Shown: positions 9,259-18,200 of the stretch, piece after piece
Layout: each line of letters opens with the position of its first letter
How positions within the stretch are numbered: position 1 is the first letter of the stretch
From: Rickettsia endosymbiont of Gonocerus acuteangulatus
Lineage (GTDB): Bacteria > Pseudomonadota > Alphaproteobacteria > Rickettsiales > Rickettsiaceae
Assembly: GCF_964026435.1 (NCBI RefSeq)
Contig: NZ_OZ032147.1
Coordinates: 1,798,001 to 1,862,000 of the forward strand
DNA length: 64,000 nt
Direction of reading: 5' to 3'
The notes under the pieces: model-generated
What the model saw: only the letters and a program-made list of their open reading frames with translations
What the model was told of the DNA's origin: nothing
Databases searched by the model: none
Translations under genes and position numbers: made by a program

Positions 9259-9337
9259 ATCTCTTTACATGCTTGTTAATATTTGCTTACTATAACATGA
9301 TACTCTCGCTCTGTCAGTACCTTAATGACTTATGCTA

Positions 9338-9441
9338 TATCTCTCTTCTCGAGATAAGTGTCTATATTTTCTGTTCATCATTACCTATTTAAAATCTTAT
9401 TATTTTAAATAGGTTCTGTTCTACTTACTTATAGTATTTTC
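9338..9441 (-). mobile_element. IS30 5'-end fragment (copy 3)
   Basis: About 100 bp of the IS30 start: transposase codons MMNRKYRHLSREER, the leader, and the end ..CTTACTTATAGTATTTTC at 9441. It was cut by the insertion of IS630a at a TA; the rest of this copy is no longer adjacent. Confidence 0.85.
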
Positions 9442-9497
9442 ATCACAACTATTACCAATTTCTATGCTTACCCAATATTAAAGTATCAAAGGTATAA

Positions 9498-10523
9498 TTA
9501 TATTTCTTCCAAGCTCCATCTAGCTTTAGGGCAGAAGTTTAAAGGGGTAAATAGTTCATTGTTATAACGCTCAAGCCCTGCATAAGCAATCATTGCAGCA
9601 TTATCGGTACAAAGCTTTGTGGGAGGATAAATAAGTTGGTAGCCATGTATTTTGGTACGATTACTTAATATTTCGTGCAAATATTTATTAGCGGCTACTC
9701 CGCCGGCTATCACTATATTCTTATTAGGGGTATGTGTTATTTGTTCATAAGCTTTAATAGCCTCTAATATCTTACTGCTTAAAATTTCTCCTATCGTAAA
9801 CTGAAAGCTTGCTGCTATATCGTTAATTATAATATCGTTAATCTCTTGTAAACTCATTATTAAAGTACGCACTGCCGTTTTAAGTCCTGAGAAAGACATA
9901 TTACAATCGCCACTATTAATAATTGGCTTTGGGAGTTTATATTTATAAGGATCGCCAAGCTTTGCCCTTTTTTCGATTTTAGGACCACCTGGGAAAGGCA
10001 AGTCAAGCATCTTAGCTACTTTGTCAAAAGCCTCACCTACTGCATCATCGATAGTACTGCCAAGAATCTTATATTTTCCAAGCCCAAGTACTGCTACAAA
10101 TTGACAATGCCCACCAGAAGCTAGCAAAAGCAAATATGGGTATGGGATATTATCGGTCAATCTTGCAGTTAATGCGTGTCCTTCTAAATGATTTACTGCA
10201 ATAAAATGCTTATTTAAAACGCTAGAGAGGGACTTTGCAAACATTGATCCGACTATAACGCCGCCAATTAAACCAGGTCCTGAAGTTGCAGCTATTGCCG
10301 TAATTTTATCTAAGCTAGTATTGCTTTCAAGTAAAGCCTGCTTCATAGCTTTTTCAAGATTAGCTAAATGAGAACGTGCGGCTATTTCCGGCACTACTCC
10401 CTTATAATCTGCATGTTCTGTATTTTGTGATATGACTATATTCGATAAGATTTCCCTATCTTCAGTTATTATAGAAACACTAGTATCATCACAACTTGAT
10501 TCAATTCCTAAAATTTTTTTCAT
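9498..10523 (-). CDS. tsaD: tRNA N6-adenosine threonylcarbamoyltransferase TsaD
   Basis: This 341-residue protein transfers the threonylcarbamoyl group to A37 of ANN-decoding tRNAs, in the cytoplasm together with TsaB/TsaE. It has the ASKHA-fold N-terminus [15 protein letters not shown], the metal-binding motif NHLEGH with His112 and His116, ASGGHCQ near 130-140, and a C-terminal [11 protein letters not shown]. Length and motifs are normal and no damage is seen. The start ATG overlaps the stop TGA of an upstream antitoxin fragment (ATGA), which suggests former co-transcription. Downstream, 57 bases separate it from IS island 1. Confidence 0.95.
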   Translation of the reverse strand: MKKILGIESSCDDTSVSIITEDREILSNIVISQNTEHADYKGVVPEIAARSHLANLEKAMKQALLESNTSLDKITAIAATSGPGLIGGVIVGSMFAKSLSSVLNKHFIAVNHLEGHALTARLTDNIPYPYLLLLASGGHCQFVAVLGLGKYKILGSTIDDAVGEAFDKVAKMLDLPFPGGPKIEKRAKLGDPYKYKLPKPIINSGDCNMSFSGLKTAVRTLIMSLQEINDIIINDIAASFQFTIGEILSSKILEAIKAYEQITHTPNKNIVIAGGVAANKYLHEILSNRTKIHGYQLIYPPTKLCTDNAAMIAYAGLERYNNELFTPLNFCPKARWSLEEI

Positions 10524-10648
10524 TTGAGTTTTTGTAAAAAAGTCGTTTTAAAGTTTTTATTTGCTTCAAAATCATTCATTGTTCGCTTTAATCTCTTAGC
10601 ATTTTTAGGGCTTTTTAATAAATATAAAGTTTCTTTTTCAGCATTTAT
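10520..10648 (-). pseudogene. Phd/YefM-type antitoxin, C-terminal fragment
   Basis: Read leftwards from about 10645 the frame gives NAEKETLYLLKSPKNAKRL and ends [11 protein letters not shown] before a TGA that overlaps the tsaD start. The word ETLYLLKSPKNAKRL is characteristic of the C-terminal half of Phd/YefM antitoxins (E-T-x-Y-L-L-x-S-P-x-N-A). The DNA-binding N-terminus is missing, cut by an IS21 end remnant. No toxin gene follows. Family assignment is by eye, from a short fragment. Confidence 0.55.
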
Positions 10649-10700
10649 GCAACGACAGTTTTCTTTGCCGAGGGGTGACAGTTTTTTTTGCCGGTTATGG
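10649..10700. mobile_element. Solo IS21-type terminal repeat remnant
   Basis: It contains two repeats of the form GACAGTTTTCTTTGCCG / TGACAGTTTTTTTTGCCG separated by GAGGGG. This closely matches the left end of the IS21 at 12360-12400, which has TGACAGATATTATTGCCGA followed by TGACAGTTTTCTTTGCCG. No transposase lies next to it. Confidence 0.6.
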
Positions 10701-10763
10701 TGGTAGTGTATTGCTCATCCCAATCTCCTTGTTATCTATTGTATTACTTCAGTTTTAAATTGT

Positions 10764-11873
10764 CAAAACTTACGCTATGAGTAAAAAAGTGATAAATTAT
10801 TGTAAAAATAATTAAATATGTCAAAGAGGATAAAGTTGCAAGCAATACCAATTAATAGGACAGATTATTGTCAATTTTTAATAGTTAGCCAAAAGAATTA
10901 TAGTTTAACCTACTACGCTGAACATGCAAAGAAATGTAGTCATGATGTTATTAATAGATTTTTAAGGAATGAAAAATATACACCTTCTTTGTTATGGGAA
11001 CACATCAAGAATGATGTTATTTTTTCATCTAATGGATATACAATATTTGATGATACGGTTTTAAATAAAAGGAATACGAAGCAAATAGAAATTGCAAGAT
11101 CGCAGTACAGTGGAGCTACAGGTAGAGTTACTAAAGGTATAGGAGTAGTGAGTCTGGTATATTATAACCCTGATATTAATAAGTTTTGGGTAATAGATTA
11201 TCGAATTTTTGCACCTGATCATGATGGAGCAACAAAACTAGAACACCTATTAAACATGTTAAATAATGCTGTTTATAGCAAGAAGATTCCTTTTCAAACA
11301 GTACTTTTTGACACATGGTATTCTACACACAAAATTATGCAACATGTTGACTCTCTGGGGAAATATTATTATGCCCCTATTAAAGCCAATAGAAACGTTA
11401 GTAAAACACACGATTCTAAACCTTATAAAGCTGTAAAAGAGTTGACATTTTCAGATGAAGAGATCAGGCATGGAGTAGAGATTCATATAAAAGGCTTTGC
11501 TAAAAATAAGCATGTTAATTTGTTTAAATTTACTGTTCCTACCAACAGAGTTGAGTATGTTGTTACCAATAACAAAACTCAAAAATCTTCTAAAGCTGCA
11601 CAAGATGAGTGTGGCTTTCGATGGGTAATTGAGAGCATGCACAGAGAAATTAAGCAACTTACTGGGATAGAACGTTGTCAATGCAGGAAACAGCGTCTTC
11701 AACGTAATCATATTAGTTGTGCATTTTTAGTTTGGGCATTTCTCAAAAGGACTGCAAATACAATCGGTAAAACGGTTTACCAAATAAAGTTAGGGCTTTT
11801 AGATGACTATATGCAACAACAGCTGCGTTCTCCATCTTTACGATATTTAGAACCAAACATAGCGTAAGTTTTG
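10764..11873 (+). mobile_element. IS701/IS4-like element, copy C
   Basis: The complete 1110-bp element has an intact gene. The left flank ends TTGT and the right begins TTAC, so there is no target duplication. The left side is chromosomal and the right side is inside an IS630-like gene, which fits recombination between two IS copies. Confidence 0.9.
10818..11867 (+). CDS. IS701/IS4-like transposase (intact)
   Basis: This is the 349-residue DDE transposase. The predicted catalytic points are FDDTVLNK (about residue 78), VLFDTWYS (about residue 173) and the E-region FRWVIESMHREIKQLTG (about residues 275-291), followed by RKQRLQRNHI. The last group resembles the W-IE-R-KQ signature of IS701/IS4-type enzymes. 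Substitutions against other copies include RLQRNHISC near residue 300. No Shine-Dalgarno is evident before the ATG. Confidence 0.85.
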   Translation: MSKRIKLQAIPINRTDYCQFLIVSQKNYSLTYYAEHAKKCSHDVINRFLRNEKYTPSLLWEHIKNDVIFSSNGYTIFDDTVLNKRNTKQIEIARSQYSGATGRVTKGIGVVSLVYYNPDINKFWVIDYRIFAPDHDGATKLEHLLNMLNNAVYSKKIPFQTVLFDTWYSTHKIMQHVDSLGKYYYAPIKANRNVSKTHDSKPYKAVKELTFSDEEIRHGVEIHIKGFAKNKHVNLFKFTVPTNRVEYVVTNNKTQKSSKAAQDECGFRWVIESMHREIKQLTGIERCQCRKQRLQRNHISCAFLVWAFLKRTANTIGKTVYQIKLGLLDDYMQQQLRSPSLRYLEPNIA

Positions 11874-12349
11874 TTACAGGTCCCATCAAATATTATTGGG
11901 GCAATAATATCTTTGACACACAGCCCAGCAATCATACTAATCCGTGATTTATGTTGATAGACCTTTTCACCATAACATCTTTGACCGATAATGCTCCACC
12001 CGTGTTCTCTACAGCTATTATCTTCTATCCCAGACTCATCGATAAATACTAAATCTTGTTTATCTATAGTTTTTAGTTTCAATATAAACTCATTCCTTAG
12101 ACCAATATCCCTTTTGGGATGAAGAAAAGTTTTTTTATAACTATAACCTAATTTATTAAGCAATCTTGATATCGTACTTGCAGATACTTTTTGACTCCAG
12201 TTATTAGCTAGCTCCATGGTGGTTTTATCAAAATTTAATTCTATAAATTTTTTAAATCCCTCTATGTCTCTTATTATTCTACGATGTCCTGTATGATAAC
12301 CACTTTTTGCTTTGACATCCCCAGTTTGTTTCTTTAATTTTTTCAACTA
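11874..12349 (-). pseudogene. IS630-family transposase of a second type (IS630b), truncated at both ends
   Basis: Read leftwards it encodes KKLKKQTGDVKAKSGYHTGHRR.., LLNKLGYSYKKTFLHPKRDIG, VFIDESGIEDNSCREHGWSI and MIAGLCVKDIIAPIIFDG. It then runs into IS701 copy C, whose end adds a false tail. The first 50 or so residues are missing at the IS21 junction near 12350. It differs clearly from IS630a and has the A and B parts in one continuous frame (GYSYKKTFLHPKRD), so it shows what an unshifted relative looks like. Confidence 0.8.
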
Positions 12350-13074
12350 TGCAATGACAGATATTATTGCCGAGGGGTGACAGTTTTCTTTGCCGATAAT
12401 AAAATAGACATCTAAACAAATTAATTAGTTGCAAAGATGTCTGGGAAAAGAATAACACACCAACAAGTAAAGGTATATATGACATTAAGAAAAGCAGGTT
12501 TAAACCAAGTTATTGCATCAGCTAAAGCAGGATTTTCAGAACGTACTGCTAGAAATATAGAAAGAAGAGGGCTACCACAAAAACAATATAAAAAAGTTTC
12601 TAAACGTATTAATGATCCTTTAGACAAAGTGTGGGAACCAATTATAGTGCCTTTATTAGAACAAATACCACATTTAACATCATTAACATTATTAGAATAT
12701 CTACAGGATCATCATCCTGGAGAATATCCGGATAGTATATTAAGAACTATGCAAAGACGTGTTAGTAAGTGGAAAGCACTACATGGTCCGGAGAAAGAAA
12801 TTGTTTTTCGTCAGTTACATGAACCGGGACATCAATGTTTATCAGATTTCACTGTCTTAAAAGGTATTAATATTACAATTAAAGGTCAGGTATTTCAGCA
12901 TATTTTATATCACTTTCGCTTAGCTTATAGCAATTGGTCTTTTATGAAAATTATTCAAGGTGGAGAGAGCTTTACTGCTTTATCTCAATCACTACAGGAT
13001 GCTTTATGGAAGTTAGGTGGCTGCCCACGTGAGCATAGAACAGATAGTTTATCAGCAGCTTTTAAAAATCTCTA

Positions 13075-13599
13075 ATAAAAGTAATCCCCGCCGCAAGCAG
13101 CGGGGTATTTTAGAAGAAAGCTAGCTGATGATCCTCATGCAGTTTCTGATATTCCTTGCCTTGGTTTTTTACGTATTTTCCTATCATATTCTCATTTCCA
13201 TGCTTACCTACCGTACTCGTAAAATATCCATCAGTCCAAAATTCTCCACCCCATAATTGTTTCTTTACCTGTGGACACTGTCTAAATATTTGACGAGCTG
13301 TAACACTTTTAATTGTTGTTACTATTTTTGTTACGCTATAGGTTGGTACAGATTGTACCAAAAAATGGACATGATCTTCATCAACCCCTATTTCTAAAAA
13401 TTTTATTTGATATCTCTTTTCTATCTCTAAACATATTTCTCGTAATACTTGATCAACTGATACGTCAAACACTGCTCGGCGATATTTTGCTGGAAATACC
13501 ATGTGATACAGCAGTACCGTAACATTATGACTTTTATGTATATATTTGCTCATTCCGCCATATTACGCCGCAAGCGGCGGGGAATATACCCAAAAGAGA
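13075..13599 (-). mobile_element. IS200-type element, copy 1
   Basis: The 525-bp element has no terminal inverted repeats and no target duplication. On its own strand it begins TCTCTTTTGGG next to TTGAA. It has a hairpin CGCCGCTTGCGGCG near the left end and CCCCGCTGCTTGCGGCGGGG near the right end, and finishes TTACTTTTAT. Confidence 0.92.
13110..13553 (-). CDS. tnpA: IS200 Y1-transposase TnpA
   Basis: A 147-residue single-strand transposase of the IS200/IS605 family. The HUH motif appears as EDHVHFLVQ (His-Val-His at about residues 61-63) and the nucleophile tyrosine is expected in the helix [12 protein letters not shown] near the C-terminus. The enzyme recognises the two subterminal hairpins and works on single-stranded DNA. 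Length and sequence match the six other intact copies almost perfectly, so the expansion is recent. Confidence 0.93.
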   Translation of the reverse strand: MSKYIHKSHNVTVLLYHMVFPAKYRRAVFDVSVDQVLREICLEIEKRYQIKFLEIGVDEDHVHFLVQSVPTYSVTKIVTTIKSVTARQIFRQCPQVKKQLWGGEFWTDGYFTSTVGKHGNENMIGKYVKNQGKEYQKLHEDHQLAFF

Positions 13600-14677
13600 T
13601 TCAAATAGTGAAGAAGATATAACTAAAAGTTATGAAGCAATATGTATCCATTATGGTATGATTGCTACCAGAAATAATCGAGGTAAAGGACATGAACATG
13701 GCAGTGTTGAAGCAGCACATGGGCATCTCAAAAGAAGGTTAGAACAAGCTCTTTTACTCCGTGGTTCATATGATTTTAAATCAGTTGAAGAATATCAAGA
13801 TTTTATAGATGTGATAGTTCAAAAACACAATAACCGTCATGAAGCACAACTTAATATTGAGCGACCTTATTTACAATTACTACCTCAAAAAAGAACGATT
13901 GATTTTACTGAGATCACTGCAAGGGTAACAACGTCTAGTACTATATCGGTACAAAAAGTTATGTATACTGTACCATCACGTTTGATTGGTCAGCAACTGA
14001 AGATTCATATTTATGATAGTTATCTTGCATGTTATTTAGGTGCTGATCATGTATTAAATCTAGCAAAAGTAAGAGTTGATAAAAATAAAAAATGGCAAAG
14101 ATCTAGATGTATTAATTACCGCCATTTAGTAAATGCTTTGATAAAGAAGCCTGGAGCATTTCGTGGTTCTATTCTACGGGATGATATTTTACCAAATGAG
14201 ACATATAAAAACATTTGGAATTTGATTAATCAGCATTGTAAGCCAAAGCATGCGAATAAATTAATGGTAGGTATTTTAAAGTTAGCTGCTGATTATGATT
14301 GTGAACTGGCACTAGGAGAATTGGTGCTGTCATCTCTTTCTAAAGGTCAGATACCTTCTTTGAGTTTATTGCAAATACGTTTTCAATCTTGTAGTAATAA
14401 TCCATTATTACCACCTATAGGAGTAACACAACATTCGCTACAAACATATGATCATCTTTTATCTGTGTTTGCTGTAGGAGGTTGTTATGCATGATTCTGC
14501 AACTTTACCAATTCTTCTAAAAGAATTAGGATTATTGACTATACTTGAGACATGGGAAAACTTTTTAGAGAAGGCACAAATTGAAGGATGGAGTTATAAT
14601 AAACTGTTTTCTATTCTTTTAGAACAGGAGGTAGAGACACGTCATAGGAAAAAAGTACAAGCTTATAGCATAAATCA

Positions 14678-15238
14678 TTAAGATACTGACAATTTAATAG
14701 TATTAAAAACAGCATCATAAAATGTTTCAAAATCTCCTACAACTTTCCTAATTTCATTTTTTATCTTAAACCAGTAATGCTCTATAGGATTTAAATCAGG
14801 AGAGTAAGTTGGTAAATACAATATGGTACAACCAACGGATTCAATGAACTCTTTAACTTTAGAATTTTTATGAAAATTAATGTTATCCATAATAACGGTT
14901 TGCCCAGGTTGTAATTCTGTAATTAATACATCCCTAATATAAGTTTTAAAGACCTCTGTATTACAATTACCTTCAAATATTACAGGAGCAATAAGATTAC
15001 CATTACAAAGACCAGCTATCATACTTATTCTAAATTTATGTTGATACACCTTTTCTCCATAACACCTTTGTCCTATAATGCTCCATCCATACTCTTTGCA
15101 AGCATTATCCTCTATTCCAGATTCATCAAGATATACTAATTTGTCTTTTGTGATGGTTTGTATCTTTGCTATAAATTCATTTCTTAATTTAATATCTCTT
15201 TTCGGATGAAAATGAGTTTTGTTTATAGCTATAGCCAA
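14678..15238 (-). CDS. IS630a transposase ORF B (catalytic half)
   Basis: A 186-residue DDE domain: VYLDESGIEDNACKEYGW (Asp), TVIMDNINFHKNSKV (second Asp), and LPTYSPDLNPIEHYWFKIK (Glu in the NPIEHYW motif). The frame begins with TTG in the sequence that also encodes the end of ORF A, one base out of phase, so it is probably expressed by frameshifting or by independent start. It ends ..NTIKLSVS next to the element tip. It is intact compared with 54909-55469, apart from a few substitutions. Confidence 0.85.
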   Translation of the reverse strand: MAIAINKTHFHPKRDIKLRNEFIAKIQTITKDKLVYLDESGIEDNACKEYGWSIIGQRCYGEKVYQHKFRISMIAGLCNGNLIAPVIFEGNCNTEVFKTYIRDVLITELQPGQTVIMDNINFHKNSKVKEFIESVGCTILYLPTYSPDLNPIEHYWFKIKNEIRKVVGDFETFYDAVFNTIKLSVS

Positions 15239-15519
15239 GTTTTCTGATTTGTCTTAAAATAGTTACAGATGCAATATTACCCCATTGCTTTGCTAACTCC
15301 TTTGATGTTTTATTCATATTAGCTTTAAAAAATTCTTTAAAAGATTCTGAATCTTTTATCTTATGACTATGTCCTTTCTGATAACCAGTTGCTGCTTCTA
15401 AAGTACCTTGCTTATCTTTTAATTTTTTCCATTTATATATAGTATCACGACTTACATTAAATATACAAAACTTACGCTATGAGTAAAAAAGTGATAAATT
15501 ATTGTAAAAATAATTAAAC

Positions 15520-16698
15520 ATGTCAAAGAGGATAAAGTTGCAAGCAATACCAATTAATAGACAGATTATTGTCAATTTTTAATAGTTAGCCAAAAGAATT
15601 ATAGTTTAACCTACTACGCTGAACATGCAAAGAAATGTAGTCATGATGTTATTAATAGATTTTTAAGGAATGAAAAATATACACCTTCTTTGTTATGGGA
15701 ACACATCAAGAATGATGTCAAAAATTACGCTATGTTTGATATAATTCCTATAAATTAAAGGATATTATAAAGTGATGCACTGTAAAAACATAGCTTTGTA
15801 GTAAGGGTTTTTAGCATATGTGCTATAACATAGCGTAAGTTTTGATGTTATTTTTTCATCTAATGGATATACAATATTTGATGATACGGTTTTAAATAAA
15901 AGGAATACGAAGCAAATAGAAATTGCAAGATCGCAGTACAGTGGAGCTACAGGTAGAGTTACTAAAGGTATAGGAGTAGTGAGTCTGGTATATTATAACC
16001 CTGATATTAATAAGTTTTGGGTAATAGATTATCGAATTTTTGCACCTGATCATGATGGAGCAACAAAACTAGAACACCTATTAAACATGTTAAATAATGC
16101 TGTTTATAGCAAGAATATTCCTTTTCAAACAGTACTTTTTGACACATGGTATTCTACACACAAAATTATGCAACATGTTGACTCTCTGGGGAAATATTAT
16201 TATGCCCCTATTAAAGCCAATAGAAACGTTAGTAAAACACACGATTCTAAACCTTATAAAGCTGTAAAAGAGTTGACATTTTCAGATGAAGAGATCAGGC
16301 ATGGAGTAGAGATTCATATAAAAGGCTTTGCTAAAAATAAGCATGTTAATTTGTTTAAATTTACTGTTTCTACCAACAGAGTTGAGTATGTTGTTACCAA
16401 TAACAAAACTCAAAAATCTTCTAAAGCTGCACAAGATGAGTGTGGCTTTCGATGGGTAATTGAGAGCATGCACAGAGAAATTAAGCAACTTACTGGGATA
16501 GAACGTTGTCAATGCAGGAAACAGCGTATTCAACGTAATCATATTAGTTGGGCATTTTTAGTTTGGGCATTTCTCAAAAGGACTGCAAATACAATCGGTA
16601 AAACGGTTTACCAAATAAAGTTAGGGCTTTTAGATGACTATATGCAACAACAGCTGCGTTCTCCATCTTTACGATATTTAGAACCAAACATAGCGTAA
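15520..16698 (+). pseudogene. IS701/IS4-like transposase with deletion and MITE insertion
   Basis: A single G is missing near 15560 (AATAGACAG instead of AATAGGACAG), shifting the frame after PINR. MITE 3 sits further on at 15719-15844. The C-terminal 239 codons remain open from 15979. The gene is inactive, although its TIRs are intact and could still be moved by a sister copy. Confidence 0.88.
15719..15844 (+). mobile_element. MITE 3 inside IS701 copy D
   Basis: 126 bp, flanked by an ATGT duplication. The left end reads CAAAAATTACGCTATG with one mismatch and the right end is perfect. The interior belongs to the second subfamily shared with MITE 4. A non-autonomous element has here entered its probable parent. 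Confidence 0.9.
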
Positions 16699-17480
16699 GT
16701 TTTGTATAGTATCACGACTTACATTAAATAATTGACTTACCTTACTTATTCGTATCCCTTTTTCTACAGCTTTTATAACTCTTAGTCTTAGTTCTATTGC
16801 ATATGCTCGTGCCATATCTCTTTACATGCTTGTTAATATTTGCTTACTATAACATGATACTCTCGCTCTGTCAGTACCTTAATGACTTATGCTATATCTT
16901 AGGAAAGCACACTTACCACCTGGTAAATCTTTAACCACTTTTGATTTTAGTCAAGTACAGCCACTGAATAAAGCTAAGATAGAGGAATTAGCTTTTAATA
17001 CTGCCTGGATAAAGAGATCAGAAAATCTTTTAATCTTCGGTCCGTCTGGAGTAGGCAAAAGTCACTTAGCGGCTGCAATAGGATATGCTTTAGTGGAGAA
17101 ACATGTTAAGGTATTATTTATATCTACTACTAAACTAGTACAGCTTTTACAAGCTGCACGTAAAGAGTATAGATTACCAAATGAACTGACCAAATTAGAT
17201 AAGTATGATGTTATTATCCTTGATGATATTGGTTATGTACGTAAAGATGAAGGAGAAACACATGTATTGTTTGAGTTGATTGCTCAACGATATGAATCTG
17301 GTAGTATGATTGTAACTGCTAACCAACCTTTTAGTCAGTGGGATAGCATTTTTACTACTAATTCTATGACTGTAGCAGCGATTGATAGGCTCATTCATCA
17401 TGCTACAATTTTAGAAATTCAATCAGATAGTTATAGAAGAAAAAGTGCATTACTAAAACAAGTAGAGGATAATAAATAGT

Positions 17481-18200
17481 ATGATAACTAATTGTATTAA
17501 TGATCATAATGATACAGTAATCTATACTACTACCAATGAGCCAATGATGCCTGCTAGATTATATTATAAGGTCCACAATGAAGATTTATTAGTCAGGGCT
17601 TTAAAAAAGCTAAAGTGTATAGGATTTGAGAGTAAAAAGCATTTTGTATTATTGTATTATAAAGAAGCTAAAAACTTGAATTTAGAGGTACATTATCAAG
17701 ATGTACCAGAAGAGTGTTATCCCGTAGTCTTAGCAACTGGATGTATTAAGCAAGGCTCTATATTACACTTAGACTTAAAATCGTTACAAAGAGCAGTATG
17801 CATAATAGATTTTTTAGGAAAGCACATACCCCCAACCATTATGGAAATTACTAGTTTTGCTCATTCTAATAAACTAACTGTAATCCAGAATAGCCAAGAG
17901 ATACAAGAACTATTAGATCAGAATTTTGATCATATTTTTCTTGATAGTAATATTCATAATATTAATCATGTGATAAATCTAAATGATGCAGTAGGAAAAG
18001 AAATATTAGCCAGCTCTCCAGATAAAGCAATGGTGAATGAATCATTAGCAATGTTCATGCCATATGTTGAAGAAGAAGATATAGCTAATTATCCTGAATT
18101 TGAAAGGATATCAATACATTATAATAGGCAAAAACATGATAATTTAATTGTATGGTTATCAATAAGGGCAGTGATAAAGGAATTAGTTGCTATAGCATAA
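17481..18200 (+). CDS. Third gene of the IS21-1 element, unknown function
   Basis: A 239-codon frame starting one base after the istB stop, so it is probably translated with istB. I do not recognise a family. It is a soluble protein with an N-terminal segment RLYYKVHNEDLLVRALKKLKCIGFESKKHFVLLYYKEA, a middle TGCIKQGSILHLDLKSLQRAVCIIDFLG, and an acidic region SLAMFMPYVEEEDIANYPEFERI. No membrane segment or signal peptide is seen. Its last two codons and stop come from the end of IS630a copy 3 at 18193, so the natural C-terminus is missing. It could be an IS21 accessory or passenger protein. No claim on activity. Confidence 0.6.
   Translation: MITNCINDHNDTVIYTTTNEPMMPARLYYKVHNEDLLVRALKKLKCIGFESKKHFVLLYYKEAKNLNLEVHYQDVPEECYPVVLATGCIKQGSILHLDLKSLQRAVCIIDFLGKHIPPTIMEITSFAHSNKLTVIQNSQEIQELLDQNFDHIFLDSNIHNINHVINLNDAVGKEILASSPDKAMVNESLAMFMPYVEEEDIANYPEFERISIHYNRQKHDNLIVWLSIRAVIKELVAIA

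Larger units (their letters stand above)
7612..9337 (-). mobile_element. IS630-family element a, copy 1 (3' part lost, interrupted by IS701 copy B)
   Basis: The right end reads TTAATGACTTATGCTA and is followed by target TA at 9338-9339, inside an IS30 5' fragment. The left part is cut at 7612 by the IS30 copy 2 end, so the last third of the element is gone. An IS701-like copy occupies 7787-8898. Confidence 0.82.
12437..14494 (+). pseudogene. istA: IstA transposase of IS21-1, split by IS200 copy 1
   Basis: The first part (12437-13074) starts MSGKRITHQQVKVYMTLRKAG with an HTH (NQVIASAKAGFSERTARNIERRG) and reaches the DDE core: HQCLSDFTVLKG gives the first Asp and REHRTDSLSAAFKNL the second. 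After IS200 (13075-13599) the frame resumes in phase (YSNSEEDITKSYEAIC) with NRGKGHEHGSVEAAHGHLKRRLEQAL carrying the Glu. The C-terminal domain ends at 14494. Precise removal of the 525-bp insert restores one frame of about 510 residues. istB overlaps its end by 8 bases. Confidence 0.85.
15466..16704 (+). mobile_element. IS701/IS4-like element, copy D, carrying MITE 3
   Basis: It has perfect ends, with a TATA 4-bp duplication on both sides. After subtracting the 126-bp MITE and its 4-bp repeat the length is 1109, one base short of the standard. Confidence 0.92.
15189..16815 (-). pseudogene. IS630a ORF A interrupted by IS701 copy D
   Basis: The ATG at 16813-16815 starts MARAYAIELRLRVIKAVE. 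After VSQLFN the frame is broken by IS701 copy D (15466-16704). It resumes with the TIYKWKKL region and ends YKQNSFSSEKRY at 15189. A 26-bp stretch on the right of the insert (16705-16730) is repeated on its left (about 15440-15465), so the gene carried a short tandem duplication as well. This copy also has base changes near the start (TTTTTC instead of TGCTTC) not seen in the others. Confidence 0.78.
14666..16894 (-). mobile_element. IS630a copy 2, carrying IS701 copy D
   Basis: The ends TAGCATAAATCATTAAG and its inverse TAGCATAAGTCATTAAG are flanked by TA on both sides (14664-14665 and 16895-16896), the hallmark of IS630/Tc1. Without the insert the element is about 0.99 kb. Confidence 0.92.
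14487..17479 (+). pseudogene. istB: IstB ATPase of IS21-1, split by IS630a copy 2
   Basis: The N-terminal part 14487-14665 (MHDSATLPILLKELGLLTIL.. to VQAY) is followed by the IS630a insert at a TA. The frame continues from 16897 (LRKAHLPPGKSLTTFDFSQ..) to the stop at 17479. The AAA+ signatures are FGPSGVGKSHLAAAIG (Walker A) and VIILDDIGY (Walker B). IstB helps IstA choose and join the target. The uninterrupted frame can be checked against 43990-44234, which reads across the insertion point. Removal of the insert and one TA gives about 250 residues. Confidence 0.87.
12350..18192 (+). mobile_element. IS21-family element 1 with istA, istB and a third gene; multiply interrupted
   Basis: The left end has two terminal repeats (TGACAG..TTGCCG) at about 12353-12402. 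istA is split by IS200 copy 1 and istB is split by IS630a copy 2. A third frame follows istB immediately. The right end is lost: the element stops at 18192, where IS630a copy 3 was inserted at a TA. Without the inserts the surviving sequence is about 3.1 kb. A second, short fragment of the same element is at 43990-44613. Confidence 0.8.

Noticed and set aside
10524-10706. 60-aa plus-strand frame before IS701 copy C
   Set aside because: It lies opposite the antitoxin fragment and runs into the IS21 terminal repeats; the opposite strand explains the sequence better.
13313-13522. 69-aa open frame opposite each IS200 tnpA
   Set aside because: Shadow frame; no own start signals, and it exists only because tnpA is conserved.
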